Source: Brackiella oedipodis DSM 13743
GTDB lineage: Bacteria; Pseudomonadota; Gammaproteobacteria; Burkholderiales; Burkholderiaceae_B
Direction: 5' to 3'
Length of the DNA: 64,000 nt
Assembly: GCF_000621025.1 (NCBI RefSeq)
Contig: NZ_JHZJ01000009.1
Span: 124,001 to 188,000, forward strand
Below the pieces are notes generated by a model, which did no database searches, was not told the origin of the DNA, and saw nothing but the letters and a program-made list of their open reading frames with translations. The position numbers and the translations under genes were made by a program. Of this stretch, positions 17,387-27,796 are shown piece by piece. Every line of letters begins with the position of its first letter. The first letter of the stretch is position 1.

Positions 17387-19741
17387 TTATTTCTTTAACT
17401 TCGCAAACGCCTGTGCCATCGCTCCTTGAGGCACAGGTTTTTTGTGCTGCGAAGACTTGGCCTGAGCGCTGGATGCTTTGCGACCAGACTTAGGGTTGTG
17501 GGTGGACGTGGTACTGGCATCATCGTTCAGACGCATTGTCAAAGAAATACGTTGACGTTGAGGATCTGCTTCTAGGACTTTAACAGTGACCGTTTGGCCC
17601 ACACGGACTACATCGCGGGGATCTTTAACAAACTGTTCTGATAGGGCGGAGATATGGACCAAACCATCTTGGTGCACGCCGATATCAACAAAGGCCCCAA
17701 AATTCGCCACATTGCTGACGACCCCCTCCAGAATCATGCCCGGCTGCAAGTCTTTAATGGTTTCAATGCCATCCTTAAACGTAGCAGTTTTAAATTCAGG
17801 GCGGGGGTCACGACCCGGCTTTTCGAGTTCACTAAAAATATCTTTAACCGTAGGCAAACCAAATTGCTCATCGGTAAATTGCGCAGGTGACAGGCCCTTA
17901 AGTGCATCTTTTTGACCCATCACCGCTTTGATATCGGTGGCGGCTTGATTGAGAATACGCTCTACCACAGCGTAGGCCTCAGGGTGTACCGCCGAAGCGT
18001 CGAGCGGATTATCACCATTGATAATACGTAAAAAACCAGCCGCTTGCTCAAACGTTTTGGCGCCAAAACGACTAACCTGTAGCAAATCTTGTCGATTTTT
18101 AAAGACGCCATGTTGATTGCGCCATTCGACGATATTATTGGCCAAGCTATTGTTGAGCCCAGATATATGAGCCAAGAGTGCGGCCGATGCTGTATTGACA
18201 TCTACGCCCACAGCGTTGACGCAATCCTCGATGACCTTATCGAGGGCATTGGCTAATTGTCGTTGGTTGACATCGTGCTGATATTGCCCCACACCAATGG
18301 CTTTAGGATCGATTTTGACCAATTCAGCCAATGGATCTTGCAAACGACGCGCGATAGAGACGGCGCCGCGCAGGCTGACATCTAAATCCGGGAACTCAGC
18401 GGCCGCCAAAGAAGAGGCGGAGTATACCGACGCGCCAGCTTCGGACACGACTATTTTGGTCACGCCTGTGATCGCAAATTCCTTAAATAAATCACTCACC
18501 AGTTTTTCTGTTTCACGGGAGGCGGTCCCATTGCCGATGGCAATTAACTGGATATGGTGACGGTGAATGAGTGCCGCCAGGCTGCGCAACGCTCCTTCAC
18601 GATCTTTACGTGGTTCAAAAGGATAAATCGTAGTGGTTTCTAGCAACTTCCCGGTGTGATCGATTGCCGCGACTTTTACACCCGTACGAATCCCGGGATC
18701 TAAGCCGAGGACGTTTTTTGGACCCGCGGGTGCTGCCAATAACAAATCTTTAAGATTGCGAGCAAATACTTGGATGGCTTCGAGCTCAGCACGTTCACGT
18801 AAGTGATTGATAAATTCATTTTCAAAGGCGGGTAATAATTTGACACGCCAAGTCCAGCGCGCGAGCTCGGCCAACCATTTACCTCTATCAGCCTCTTTGC
18901 TGGCAAAATCAGCTCCCAGGTGTAGAAAATCGTTAATTTTGAGTAAAGCTGGATGTGGGATTTCTTGTTCTAGGGTTGGATTTAAACCCAAGTGTAAGTG
19001 TAAAAATCCTTGCTGGCGTCCTCGTAGAAGTGCTAAGACTCGATGGGAAGGCATTTGCTGGAGGACTTCATTAAAATCAAACCAATCTCGGAATTTATCG
19101 CCTTCTTGTTCTTTACCTTCGATCACTTTGGCATAAATATGGCCAAAGCGCTCGATATAGTCACGCATATAGGCTAGTAAGTCGGCATTTTCTGCAAAGT
19201 TTTCGGCCAGGATATCACGCGCGCCATTTAAGGCGTCTTTGCTGTCATTAATATTGTGCTCAGGATTGAGATAATCATTGGCGAGTTGATATGGATCCGC
19301 TTTGGCATCCTGCAGAATGGCTTGCGCCAGAGGTAATAAACCAGCTTCTTTAGCGATTTGTGCACGGGTGCGACGCTTAGGCTTATAAGGTGCGTATAGA
19401 TCCTCTAGGCGCTGTTTGGTATCGGCGTGTTCAATTTGGGCGGCTAGTTCTTCAGTGAGCTGACCTTGTTCTTCGATAGACGCCAAAATGGCCAAGCGCC
19501 GTTCTGCCAGTTCGCGTAAATATAATAAACGCACTTCAAGCTGCCGTAGCACGGTATCGTCAAGCCCCCCTGTCACCTCCTTGCGATAACGGGCAATAAA
19601 GGGCACGGTAGCCCCCTGATCCATGAGAGCCACTGTGGCATTAATTTGACCAGGACGGACGTGTAACTCCTCAGCTAATTGCTGATAAATTCTTGCTTGA
19701 TCAACCGCTTTAGTGTCGGTCGGTGCATTTACTTCTGTCAT
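17387..19741 (-). CDS. tex: Tex, RNA-binding transcription accessory protein
   Basis: 784 residues, typical for Tex. In order: N-terminal helical region (about 1-330, with the RYRKE segment), YqgF/RNase H-like domain (about 340-470, starting [14 protein letters not shown]), helix-hairpin-helix repeats (about 500-570, with [18 protein letters not shown]), and a C-terminal S1 RNA-binding domain (about 660-735, [29 protein letters not shown]). A basic low-complexity tail follows. Tex binds nucleic acid and RNA polymerase and influences transcription and gene expression. It is convergent with the antiporter gene (9 nt apart) and has no evident terminator. Confidence 0.95.
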   Translation of the reverse strand: MTEVNAPTDTKAVDQARIYQQLAEELHVRPGQINATVALMDQGATVPFIARYRKEVTGGLDDTVLRQLEVRLLYLRELAERRLAILASIEEQGQLTEELAAQIEHADTKQRLEDLYAPYKPKRRTRAQIAKEAGLLPLAQAILQDAKADPYQLANDYLNPEHNINDSKDALNGARDILAENFAENADLLAYMRDYIERFGHIYAKVIEGKEQEGDKFRDWFDFNEVLQQMPSHRVLALLRGRQQGFLHLHLGLNPTLEQEIPHPALLKINDFLHLGADFASKEADRGKWLAELARWTWRVKLLPAFENEFINHLRERAELEAIQVFARNLKDLLLAAPAGPKNVLGLDPGIRTGVKVAAIDHTGKLLETTTIYPFEPRKDREGALRSLAALIHRHHIQLIAIGNGTASRETEKLVSDLFKEFAITGVTKIVVSEAGASVYSASSLAAAEFPDLDVSLRGAVSIARRLQDPLAELVKIDPKAIGVGQYQHDVNQRQLANALDKVIEDCVNAVGVDVNTASAALLAHISGLNNSLANNIVEWRNQHGVFKNRQDLLQVSRFGAKTFEQAAGFLRIINGDNPLDASAVHPEAYAVVERILNQAATDIKAVMGQKDALKGLSPAQFTDEQFGLPTVKDIFSELEKPGRDPRPEFKTATFKDGIETIKDLQPGMILEGVVSNVANFGAFVDIGVHQDGLVHISALSEQFVKDPRDVVRVGQTVTVKVLEADPQRQRISLTMRLNDDASTTSTHNPKSGRKASSAQAKSSQHKKPVPQGAMAQAFAKLKK

Positions 19742-19953
19742 AAAAGCCTTTTTGAGAATTTTTATAAAACCTAAATTTTGCCATAGATTAATTATGGAAC
19801 GTTTAAATTCGCTTCTCTAGGCTGTAGATGAGCCATGATTGGCATTGAAGATACGTAGTTAACTCTAAGATAAATAAGCGTTTTTTTAAGAAAAAGCATG
19901 CCGTATGAATTAAAATAATAGTTTACGGATCTTTTTTGTAGTTGCGCTTTGCA

Positions 19954-22098
19954 ATGCCGATTTATCACCACGTTACCGATTACTTTAACGCCGATGGGCC
20001 TTTTGCCAAAAAATCACCCCATTATCGCTTTCGTCAAGCTCAGTTGGAGTTGGCACAAGCGATTGAGCAAACCATCCAAAAAAACGGCACGCTGGTAGCA
20101 GAGGCAGGTACAGGTACGGGCAAGACCTGGGCTTATTTGGTGCCAGCTTTTCTGAGTGAGGGTAAGGTCATTATTTCTACCGGTACCAAGACACTCCAAG
20201 ATCAACTGTTCAACAAAGATGTGGCGGCCGTGCGTCAGGCCACAAAATTACCAGTCCAAGTCGCCTTACTCAAGGGGCGTGCGAATTACGTCTGTCACTA
20301 CTATCTCAATCGCCTCGAAGAAGAAGGCAAGAGTTTAGCCTCCAAACGCGAGGCCGAGGATTTTCAAAAAATCAAACGTTTTGCACAAAGTTCAGCGACT
20401 GGTGATAAGACGGACTGTAGTTCAGTCAATGAAAACGCGCCAATTTGGATGCGCGTGACCTCCACCCAAGAAAACTGTCTGGGCAAAGACTGCCCTTTTT
20501 TAGACGAGTGTTTTGTGTTAAAGGCGCGCAAACGCGCTCAAGAAGCCGAAGTGGTGATTGTGAATCACTCTTTGTACATGGCTGACTATATGCTCAGACA
20601 GCAAAAAATTTACGATTTACTGCCGGCCGCCGATACGGTGATTTTTGATGAGGCGCACCAATTGCCTGATTGTGCTACGGACTTTATGGGTAGCATGGTG
20701 AGTACGCATCATGTACATGAATGGTTGCGCGCCGTACAAGTTGATTTTAGTAGCTTACTCAAAGATGTCTCCCAAGAATGGAAGAGCGCCCCTACGCAGG
20801 CCCAAACAGCGCTGTCAGAATTAATTTTGGCTTGCCGTTTTTTAGAAAAGACCTCTTCACAACGCAAGGTGTATACCCAAATTCCAGAGTTAGATAAGTT
20901 TTTGCCAGTGTATAAGCAATTTTTGCAACAGATCTTAGAGCTCGTACTCATCCTGCAAAAAGTGCAAGAACGTCATACCGATTTAGGGGCGCGCGCCAAA
21001 GAGGGCGCTAAGCTTTATGAGTCATTTCTGGATTGGTTACCCTCGTCTGAACAATCCCCAAAAAATCATCCCTTGGGACTCGATCTCAGCTCAGAAGAGG
21101 CCAAAGCCATTATTCAAACCCTCGCCGAAAAGCATGATCCATTGGCAGAAGTCCAAGCCGCCGATCAGCCTGAGGCGACGACCTCAGAGACAGGCAAGGA
21201 GTCTGAGGTAACGCCGCAAGTAGAGATCGATTATATTCGCTGGTTAGAACTCAATAGCACACGCCAACATATTCGTTTTTCAAAGGCTCCCCTCAGTGTG
21301 CAGGAATTTGGTCGTAGTAAATTGCCCGACCAAAGCTGGGTCTTTACCTCCGCCACCATTTCAGTCAATAAGCAGCCCGATTTTTTTACCAAGACCCTTG
21401 GCTTAACAAAATATACCTATAAGCATTGGGATTCGCCTTTTGACTATCAAGACCGTGCACTGATGTATGTGCTACCGCGTTCTGCACCCCTATATACGGA
21501 GGAAGGTTATAACAGCTATCTTGTGGATACGGTTCTCAAGTTATTACCTTACACATGGGGAGGAACCTTGATTTTGTGTACCAGCTTACGGGCGGTCGAT
21601 GAAATAGCGGCATTATTGCAGCAGGCGAAGGAAGAGCAGTTACACCATAAGACCGTCTTTAAACAGGGTGATAGCCCACGTGCTGTGCTGGCTGAACAGT
21701 TTCGAGAAGACGGCAAAGCGATATTAGTGGCGAGCGCCTCTTTTTGGGAAGGTGTGGATTTTCCTGGGGATGTATTGACATTATTGGTGATTGATAAGTT
21801 ACCATTTGCACCGCCAGATGACCCTGTACTTGAAGCCAGGATCAAAGCCTGTAAGGAGAGAGGGGGGAATCCGTTTATGGAATTTCAAATCCCTCATGCA
21901 GCGATTGCACTCAAGCAAGGCGTTGGTCGCTTGATTCGAACCGAACGCGATAGTGGCGTGCTTGTGATTGGTGATACGCGCTTAGTGGATAAGCCTTATG
22001 GCAAGTTACTCTGGAAGAGTTTGCCGGAATTTGCCCGCAGTCGTGAACTGGAGTATGCGATCAATTTTATGCAGGCGCAAACTAAAGCCAGCGCCTAG
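19954..22098 (+). CDS. dinG: DinG/YoaA-type Fe-S superfamily 2 DNA helicase
   Basis: 714 residues from the ATG at 19954; an in-frame TTG at 19942 is an alternative. P-loop AGTGTGKT (51-58), DEAH box (233-236) and helicase motif VGRLIRTERDSG near residue 650. Four cysteines, Cys114, Cys175, Cys180 and Cys186, have the X4 and X5 spacing of the XPD/DinG Fe-S cluster. It unwinds DNA 5'->3' and acts on forked, R-loop or damaged structures. Length is near E. coli DinG (716), but the related YoaA has the same motifs, so the symbol is tentative. No SOS (LexA) box is visible upstream. Confidence 0.88.
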   Translation: MPIYHHVTDYFNADGPFAKKSPHYRFRQAQLELAQAIEQTIQKNGTLVAEAGTGTGKTWAYLVPAFLSEGKVIISTGTKTLQDQLFNKDVAAVRQATKLPVQVALLKGRANYVCHYYLNRLEEEGKSLASKREAEDFQKIKRFAQSSATGDKTDCSSVNENAPIWMRVTSTQENCLGKDCPFLDECFVLKARKRAQEAEVVIVNHSLYMADYMLRQQKIYDLLPAADTVIFDEAHQLPDCATDFMGSMVSTHHVHEWLRAVQVDFSSLLKDVSQEWKSAPTQAQTALSELILACRFLEKTSSQRKVYTQIPELDKFLPVYKQFLQQILELVLILQKVQERHTDLGARAKEGAKLYESFLDWLPSSEQSPKNHPLGLDLSSEEAKAIIQTLAEKHDPLAEVQAADQPEATTSETGKESEVTPQVEIDYIRWLELNSTRQHIRFSKAPLSVQEFGRSKLPDQSWVFTSATISVNKQPDFFTKTLGLTKYTYKHWDSPFDYQDRALMYVLPRSAPLYTEEGYNSYLVDTVLKLLPYTWGGTLILCTSLRAVDEIAALLQQAKEEQLHHKTVFKQGDSPRAVLAEQFREDGKAILVASASFWEGVDFPGDVLTLLVIDKLPFAPPDDPVLEARIKACKERGGNPFMEFQIPHAAIALKQGVGRLIRTERDSGVLVIGDTRLVDKPYGKLLWKSLPEFARSRELEYAINFMQAQTKASA

Positions 22099-22122
22099 TT
22101 CGGTAATCCTTACAAACAAGTC

Positions 22123-22152
22123 TAAAAAAAACCGCTCCAGCGGGAGCGGTTA
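22123..22152 (-). terminator. terminator of bamD
   Basis: Stem AACCGCTCC / GGAGCGGTT with an AGCG loop. The run of seven As on the plus strand gives the U tract on the minus strand, so it acts for bamD. Confidence 0.85.
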
Positions 22153-22179
22153 ATGACATAAAGATCTGCTAACAAATGA

Positions 22180-23007
22180 TTAGTTGGTGAACCAACCTTT
22201 GGGGCTAAAGTGGTCGATCCAAGATTTGTCTTTGTCCAGCCCCCCCTCTAGGTACTCTGTATTCGGGAAGTTTTGTAATAAGACGCGACGGGCGTCACTG
22301 GCTTGCTCTGGTTTATGCAGAGCATCATAAGAGAGCATCATAATATAAAGTGCACGCTCTGCAGCCGTCACACCTGTAAAGTCACGAATCACGGCTTGGG
22401 CGCGGTTAATCGCTGCCACATAGGCGCCACGGCGATAGTAGTATTCGGCGACATTGACCTCATTTTGAGCGATGGTGCTCACTAACCAAGATAAGCGTAG
22501 TTTGGCATCGCGCGCATATTTTCCATCTGGAAAGCGTTTGACCAACTCACTGAAGGCCGCATAAGATTGGCGCAGACCCTTAGGATCACGCTCAGAGGGA
22601 TCTTGACCCGTGTAGCTATTCAGAAAAGCGCTTGGCGGTGTGAAAGTAATCAAACCTTTGAGGTAGAGCATGTATTCGACCCCAGGGTGACCGGGATACA
22701 TTTGTAAGAAACGGTCGATAGCCGCCGTGGCTTTTTCGGGTTCATCGTCCTTGAAGTCGACATAGGCTTGGTCGATTAATGACTGTTGCGCATAACTAGA
22801 ATAAGGGAAACGCGTCTCAATGGCTGATAAGTAAGCACGGGCTTTTTTCCATTCGCCGCCACGTACACTTTCGCGAGCTGCATTGTAAATTTGTGGTGCG
22901 GTCCATTCAATGGTTTCGTCATCCACTACTTCTTGCGTACTCGAGCAAGCTACCATTAATCCCGACAAGGCCGCCAGAAGGGCAGCATTAAGCAATTTTT
23001 TGGACAT
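22180..23007 (-). CDS. bamD: outer membrane protein assembly factor BamD
   Basis: 275 residues from the ATG at 23007; a GTG at 23019 is the alternative. Signal peptide with lipobox MVAC and lipidated Cys21, so an inner-leaflet outer-membrane lipoprotein. The rest is TPR-like helical repeats, including YNAARESVRGGEWKKA, YAQQSLIDQAYVDF, FLQMYPGHPGVEYMLYLKGL and FPDGKYARDAKLRL, typical of BamD/ComL. It works with BamA to insert beta-barrels such as the porins encoded further on. Divergent from rluD over about 100 bp, an arrangement widely conserved in proteobacteria. Confidence 0.95.
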   Translation of the reverse strand: MSKKLLNAALLAALSGLMVACSSTQEVVDDETIEWTAPQIYNAARESVRGGEWKKARAYLSAIETRFPYSSYAQQSLIDQAYVDFKDDEPEKATAAIDRFLQMYPGHPGVEYMLYLKGLITFTPPSAFLNSYTGQDPSERDPKGLRQSYAAFSELVKRFPDGKYARDAKLRLSWLVSTIAQNEVNVAEYYYRRGAYVAAINRAQAVIRDFTGVTAAERALYIMMLSYDALHKPEQASDARRVLLQNFPNTEYLEGGLDKDKSWIDHFSPKGWFTN

Positions 23008-23108
23008 AAATAAATTCACTCAAAGGTTAAAAGCCGTGCATATAATTTCATATAATTATATAGCAACGAAATATTATATTATTAAATCTTAAAAAAGCAC
23101 CACAACTA

Positions 23109-24086
23109 ATGACCCAGCCCTCGCAAATAGATACCACTGAACAAGCGTCAAGCAAAGAATTAGTATTCGAATTGCCTCTCGAACAAGAAACGCAGCGTTT
23201 GGATAAGTATCTCTCAGCGCAGCTCCCTGAGCATTCGCGCAGTCGCATTCAAGATTGGATTACGCAAGGCTTTGTCACCGTCAACGGCCGCGCCGTTAAG
23301 CCCAAACATCAAGTAGTTGGACTCGATCGGATTCACGTGATCCCACAAGCCGCACCCGAAGACAGCGCTTTTGAACCTGAAGATGTCGACTTTGAGGTCA
23401 TAGCGGAGCACCGAGATTGGCTGGTCATCAATAAGCCGGTAGGCCTAGTGACCCACCCTGGCGCTGGCAATTGGTCGGGCACCTTACTCAATGGCTTATT
23501 ATTTAGGTACCCAGAGTTAGCACGTGTGGCGCGCGCAGGGATTGTGCATCGACTCGATAAGGATACTTCTGGCTTATTAGTGGTAGCGCGCACTGAGACG
23601 GCGCAGACGGCTTTAGTACGACAATTACAGGCCCGCACCGTCGGGCGTCTATATACAGCACTAGTCAAAGGCCATACCAAAGCCGCTGGACAGGTCGACA
23701 AAGCGATTGGCCGTGATCCTAAAGTTCCCGTTCGTATGAGTAGTGAAGCAGCGATCGCCCCGAAACCCGCCTTGACCGAATATCAGGTCTTACGACGTGG
23801 TGACTGGCAAGACCATGCGATTAGCATGGTGCAATGCAAATTACATACAGGACGCACGCACCAGATACGGGTGCATTTATCAAGCATTCAACATCCGCTG
23901 CTTGGAGATACGCTTTATCAAGGGCCTGAGTGGGCGGGGGCAGAGCGACAAATGCTGCATGCGCGCGTCCTACAGTTTAAAGATCCCCAAAGTCAAACCC
24001 TCCAGCATTTTGAGGCGCCGTTGGCACCAGATATGTGTGCTGTGATAGAGAATATTCATTGGCTGCCAAACGAGGAAAACCCATGA
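23109..24086 (+). CDS. rluD: 23S rRNA pseudouridine synthase RluD
   Basis: 325 residues. S4 RNA-binding domain (about 28-85) followed by the RluA-type catalytic domain, with Asp150 as nucleophile in HRLDKDTSGLLVV. The later motif LHTGRTHQIRVHL is also typical. It converts three uridines in helix 69 of 23S rRNA to pseudouridine. Its stop overlaps the next start (ATGA), so it is translationally coupled to pgeF, the usual neighbour. Confidence 0.94.
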   Translation: MTQPSQIDTTEQASSKELVFELPLEQETQRLDKYLSAQLPEHSRSRIQDWITQGFVTVNGRAVKPKHQVVGLDRIHVIPQAAPEDSAFEPEDVDFEVIAEHRDWLVINKPVGLVTHPGAGNWSGTLLNGLLFRYPELARVARAGIVHRLDKDTSGLLVVARTETAQTALVRQLQARTVGRLYTALVKGHTKAAGQVDKAIGRDPKVPVRMSSEAAIAPKPALTEYQVLRRGDWQDHAISMVQCKLHTGRTHQIRVHLSSIQHPLLGDTLYQGPEWAGAERQMLHARVLQFKDPQSQTLQHFEAPLAPDMCAVIENIHWLPNEENP

Positions 24087-25084
24087 CCGATTTGCACGCT
24101 CTTCGACAGATTTGTTTAGCCACGGGACCACGGCTTGAGGGGATTGCCTATGGTACGACTTTACGTCAAGGCGGCTGTTCTGAAGGCGCCTGTGATTCCT
24201 TAAATTTAGCCTTGCATGTCAATGATCAAACGGCGCATGTACTACAAAATCGTGCCTTAATTCAATCCTTGTGTGGCCGCCAACCGCATTGGCTCTCGCA
24301 GACCCATAGCGCGATTGTGTTTGATCCATCACAACCGGATACGGTCCAATACAATGAACGTCATGAGCCGATTGCCGATGCGGCAGTGACTGATTCAAGC
24401 CAAGATGTATTGGCGGTACTTACAGCAGATTGCCTGCCAGTCGTGCTGGCCGATACCCAACGCCGCATCATTGCCGTCGCGCACGGAGGCTGGCGTGGTG
24501 TACTCAACGGCATTTTGCAAAACACCATTGCCGCTATGCGACGTAAGCAGGCGCAGGTTGATTTTGCTTGGATTGGGCCGAGCATTAGCGCTGCGGTGTT
24601 TGAAGTGGGAGTGGATGTTTATCAAAGCTTTGTGCAGCAAGATGACGCTTTTGCGCAATTTTTTAAGCCCATCGCACCTGAGGTGGATTTTTATGCGTGC
24701 TTGGCGCAACAACCTCTTAGACATCCATGGTCGCAAGCTAGTGCCAAGGCACTGAGTAGTTTAAGTACCCGTTTGTGGCCTGGAACTGCCTTTAAAGTCC
24801 TAAAAAGTTCACCGCAGTTAGCGACTAATGCTATATTTAAAGAGCAGGATGTTGTTTTTTATGATGATCTCATAAGTGATGGTGCAGTCTCTGGTGCCAC
24901 GCTTGAGGTGACGAAGTACTTATTTGATTTGGCGGGAGCGGCGAGCTATATTTTGCAAGGCGCAGGCGTTACACAGGTGTTTCGTAGTGATTTATGTACC
25001 TATTTACATAACGACTGCTTCTTCTCCCATAGGCGCTCCGCTCAACAAGGCAGAATGGCGACGTTGGTCTGGCTCCAAACCTAA
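24083..25084 (+). CDS. pgeF: PgeF/YfiH-family protein (multicopper polyphenol-oxidase fold)
   Basis: 333 residues from the ATG at 24083, overlapping rluD as ATGA with GAGG upstream. Metal/active-site residues of the family are present: His75 (QTHS), Cys117 (TADCLPV) and His134 (AHGGWRG), and the tail has DLCTY...FFSHRR...GRMATLVWL. The family includes peptidoglycan-editing factor and purine-nucleoside-processing enzymes. It is longer than usual (about 240-260): roughly 70 residues (about 205-275) lie between the catalytic part and the final helix-strand unit, with no family I recognise. Confidence 0.88.
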   Translation: MTDLHALRQICLATGPRLEGIAYGTTLRQGGCSEGACDSLNLALHVNDQTAHVLQNRALIQSLCGRQPHWLSQTHSAIVFDPSQPDTVQYNERHEPIADAAVTDSSQDVLAVLTADCLPVVLADTQRRIIAVAHGGWRGVLNGILQNTIAAMRRKQAQVDFAWIGPSISAAVFEVGVDVYQSFVQQDDAFAQFFKPIAPEVDFYACLAQQPLRHPWSQASAKALSSLSTRLWPGTAFKVLKSSPQLATNAIFKEQDVVFYDDLISDGAVSGATLEVTKYLFDLAGAASYILQGAGVTQVFRSDLCTYLHNDCFFSHRRSAQQGRMATLVWLQT

Positions 25085-25152
25085 ATTCAAGTACTTGTCC
25101 CTATGAGGTCTTTGCTGGTTTCTTCACTATCACAAAGTTTAGGAGGGACTTT

Positions 25153-26985
25153 ATGAACGATCCGAAAACCGCCAGTACAGAAAGCACCTCAGATACTGTG
25201 ACTCAGCGCCAGTCGCCAAATAGCGCCAAGGACACGATGAGTACACCTCCTAGCGCTCCCAGCACGGTCAGCATTGAACACCACAACGCTAACGAGTTAT
25301 TCCCCGTTACCAATGAATCTGCGGCAAAAATAGAGCAGGCTAGTGCTCAAGCGGAACCGGACACTGCCTCAGACCCGTTATTAGCTTGGCATAGTGATTT
25401 TGTAAAACCTTGGCTACAAATTCAAGAAACATTCAATCAAGGCTTTCTGCAGCTCTGGCAAGACAGTGTTAATCAGTCATTAGCTCCCCTCAAAGACAAA
25501 CGCTTTAGCCACGCCGCCTGGCAGCAATGGCCGCATCTCAATTACTTAGCCCATTTATACGATTTATCCGCGAGCACACTTAGAGAGATGGCCAAGCAGT
25601 CGCCATTGCCCGAAGAACTCAAACAAAAAATTGAGTTTGCGCTCGAGCAATGGTTAGCCGCCATCGCTCCTAGCAACTACTTTGCCCTCAATGCCGAAGC
25701 CTTAAGTCAATGCCTAGAGAGTCATGGCGCTTCTTTACAAATGGGTAATCTCAACTTATGGCACGATCTGCAACAGGGTCGCATCTCAATGAGTGACGAG
25801 AGCGCCTTTGAGGTTGGCCATAACCTAGCGACCACCCCGGGTAAGATTGTTTATCGGAATCGATTATTTGAATTAATCCAATATACACCGCAACAAGCCA
25901 ATACCTATCGTATTCCACTACTTATGGTGCCGCCTTGCATTAATAAATTTTATATTTTGGATTTGCAAGCGCATAACTCCTTAGTGGCTTACGCGCTGCA
26001 ACAAGGCTTTACGGTATTTATGATGTCCTGGCGTAACCCCATGCCCGAAGATCAAGATGGTATTCAAGAAGCGCGCTGGGATGATTATATTGACCAAGGC
26101 GTTTTGCAAGCCGCCAAGGTGGTACGAGACATTACGCAAACACCCCAAATCAATGCCTTAGGATTTTGTGTGGGTGGCACGCTACTGGCGACCGCGGCGG
26201 CCATTACAGCTGCAAGACAAGAGCCGCTTTTTAAGAGCTTGAGCTTGTTGACGACGTTTGTGGATTTTTCGGATACGGGCATTATTGATGTCTTTGTCGA
26301 TGAAGCCTTTGTGAGCCAAAAAGAAGCCGAGATAGGCCAGTCGGGTCTGTTTCCGGCTCGCGACCTCATGAATACCTTTTCCTTTATTCGTCCGAGCGAA
26401 TTAGTGTGGTCCTATGTGAGCAATAATTATTTGCTAGGCAAGTCACCCTTGCCCTTTGATTTATTGTATTGGAATTGTGACAGTACCAATATTGCTGGGC
26501 CTTTTTATTGTTGGTATTTGCGTCATACCTATTTAGAAAATAAGCTCATCAAGCCAGGTGTGACTGCCGTCAATGGAACGCCATTGGATTTTTCCAAGAT
26601 CCAGCTTCCTGTCTTTTACTACAGCAGCATCAAGGATCATATTGTGCCGTGGCATACGGCTTTTAAATCAGCGCAGTATTTGGGATCACAAGTTAGCTTT
26701 GTATTGGGTGCTTCCGGCCATGTAGCAGGTGTCATTAATCCACCCTCCAAAAATAAACGCCATTATTGGTCCATACCAGGTCATTTACTAACTCCCTCAG
26801 ACAGTGCTGAGGAATGGCTAAAAAATAGCCAACAAACGCCAGGCAGCTGGTGGCCAGCCTGGTCAACATGGTTAAGTCAGTACGCAGGTGAGCGTGCAGC
26901 AGCGCACCCGACAGCAGGTAACCAGCAGTACCCAGTTTTAGACGATGCCCCCGGCGACTATGTCAAGGTGCGGGCGATTGAGTAA
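25153..26985 (+). CDS. phaC: class I poly(3-hydroxyalkanoate) synthase
   Basis: 610 residues. A low-complexity Ser/Thr/Glu-rich head (1-75) precedes the PhaC N-terminal domain (about 76-240) and an alpha/beta-hydrolase domain. The nucleophile is Cys339 in the lipase-like box GFCVGGT; later DHIVPWH and GASGHVAGVINPP supply the catalytic Asp and His. It polymerises hydroxyacyl-CoA into polyester granules. TTAGGAGGGA is a strong ribosome site. It is followed by phaB after 73 nt; no phaA thiolase or phaP phasin is in this window. Confidence 0.95.
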   Translation: MNDPKTASTESTSDTVTQRQSPNSAKDTMSTPPSAPSTVSIEHHNANELFPVTNESAAKIEQASAQAEPDTASDPLLAWHSDFVKPWLQIQETFNQGFLQLWQDSVNQSLAPLKDKRFSHAAWQQWPHLNYLAHLYDLSASTLREMAKQSPLPEELKQKIEFALEQWLAAIAPSNYFALNAEALSQCLESHGASLQMGNLNLWHDLQQGRISMSDESAFEVGHNLATTPGKIVYRNRLFELIQYTPQQANTYRIPLLMVPPCINKFYILDLQAHNSLVAYALQQGFTVFMMSWRNPMPEDQDGIQEARWDDYIDQGVLQAAKVVRDITQTPQINALGFCVGGTLLATAAAITAARQEPLFKSLSLLTTFVDFSDTGIIDVFVDEAFVSQKEAEIGQSGLFPARDLMNTFSFIRPSELVWSYVSNNYLLGKSPLPFDLLYWNCDSTNIAGPFYCWYLRHTYLENKLIKPGVTAVNGTPLDFSKIQLPVFYYSSIKDHIVPWHTAFKSAQYLGSQVSFVLGASGHVAGVINPPSKNKRHYWSIPGHLLTPSDSAEEWLKNSQQTPGSWWPAWSTWLSQYAGERAAAHPTAGNQQYPVLDDAPGDYVKVRAIE

Positions 26986-27058
26986 TCAGAGTAATGACGT
27001 GCCAAGTCGTGGCATGAAGGTTTTTGAGGGCAGCGGTAATTAATTATAGGAGTCGGAG

Positions 27059-27796
27059 ATGAGCAAAAAAATAGCGTATGTGACTGGTGGTATGGGAGGA
27101 CTTGGGACGGCTTTTTGTCAAAGCCTAGCGCAACAAGGATTTAAAGTGGTCGCCGGTCATAGTTTGCAACGTGATCCAAGTGATTGGCTAAAGCAGCAAC
27201 ACAAAGCAGGTTTTGAATTTATCGCTTCGGCATGCGATGTCACGGACTGGGACTCCTGCGTGGCGGCTTTTGATAAGGTCAAAAAAGAGCATGGCGTGGT
27301 GAGTGTCTTAGTCAATAACGCTGGCATTACCCGTGATGCAAAATTTCGCAAAATGAAAGTCCAAGCCTGGCATGATGTGATCAATACCAACCTCAATAGT
27401 CTCTTTAATGTCACCAAACAAGTCGTCGAAGATATGGTTGGGCAAAAGTGGGGGCGCATTATCAATATTGGTTCTATCAACGGCCAGAGGGGGCAGTTTG
27501 GGCAAACCAATTATTCAGCGGCAAAAGCGGGGATTCACGGGTTTACAATGGCCTTGGCGCAAGAGCTAGCCAATAAACACATTACTGTGAATACAATTTC
27601 ACCGGGCTATGTGGGCACTGAAATGGTTCGTGCTGTGCCCGCGGATATTCTCGACAAACTTGTGGCGACCATCCCCCTAAAACGTCTCGGTGAACCCAAA
27701 GAGATTGCTTCACTCGTGGCATGGCTAGCTTCCGAAGAGGCGGCTTTTGCAACGGGTGCGAATTTCGATATCAATGGTGGGATGTATATGAATTAA
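27059..27796 (+). CDS. phaB: acetoacetyl-CoA reductase
   Basis: 245 residues, short-chain dehydrogenase/reductase. The nucleotide-binding loop TGGMGGLGTAF is at 9-19, and NNAG at 86-89. The catalytic set is Ser139, Tyr152 and Lys156 in the NYSAAKAG context; the C terminus is GANFDINGGMYMN. It matches PhaB proteins, which reduce acetoacetyl-CoA to (R)-3-hydroxybutyryl-CoA with NADPH, the monomer for the adjacent PhaC. ATAGGAGTCGGAG precedes the ATG. Confidence 0.95.
   Translation: MSKKIAYVTGGMGGLGTAFCQSLAQQGFKVVAGHSLQRDPSDWLKQQHKAGFEFIASACDVTDWDSCVAAFDKVKKEHGVVSVLVNNAGITRDAKFRKMKVQAWHDVINTNLNSLFNVTKQVVEDMVGQKWGRIINIGSINGQRGQFGQTNYSAAKAGIHGFTMALAQELANKHITVNTISPGYVGTEMVRAVPADILDKLVATIPLKRLGEPKEIASLVAWLASEEAAFATGANFDINGGMYMN

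Noticed and set aside
23041-23056. Two TATAAT hexamers 10 bp apart before rluD as dual promoter
   Set aside because: The whole stretch is AT-rich and no -35 elements are placed correctly.
25153-27796. phaC and phaB without phaA as a broken pathway
   Set aside because: phaA is often encoded elsewhere; both genes are intact with a proper terminator.
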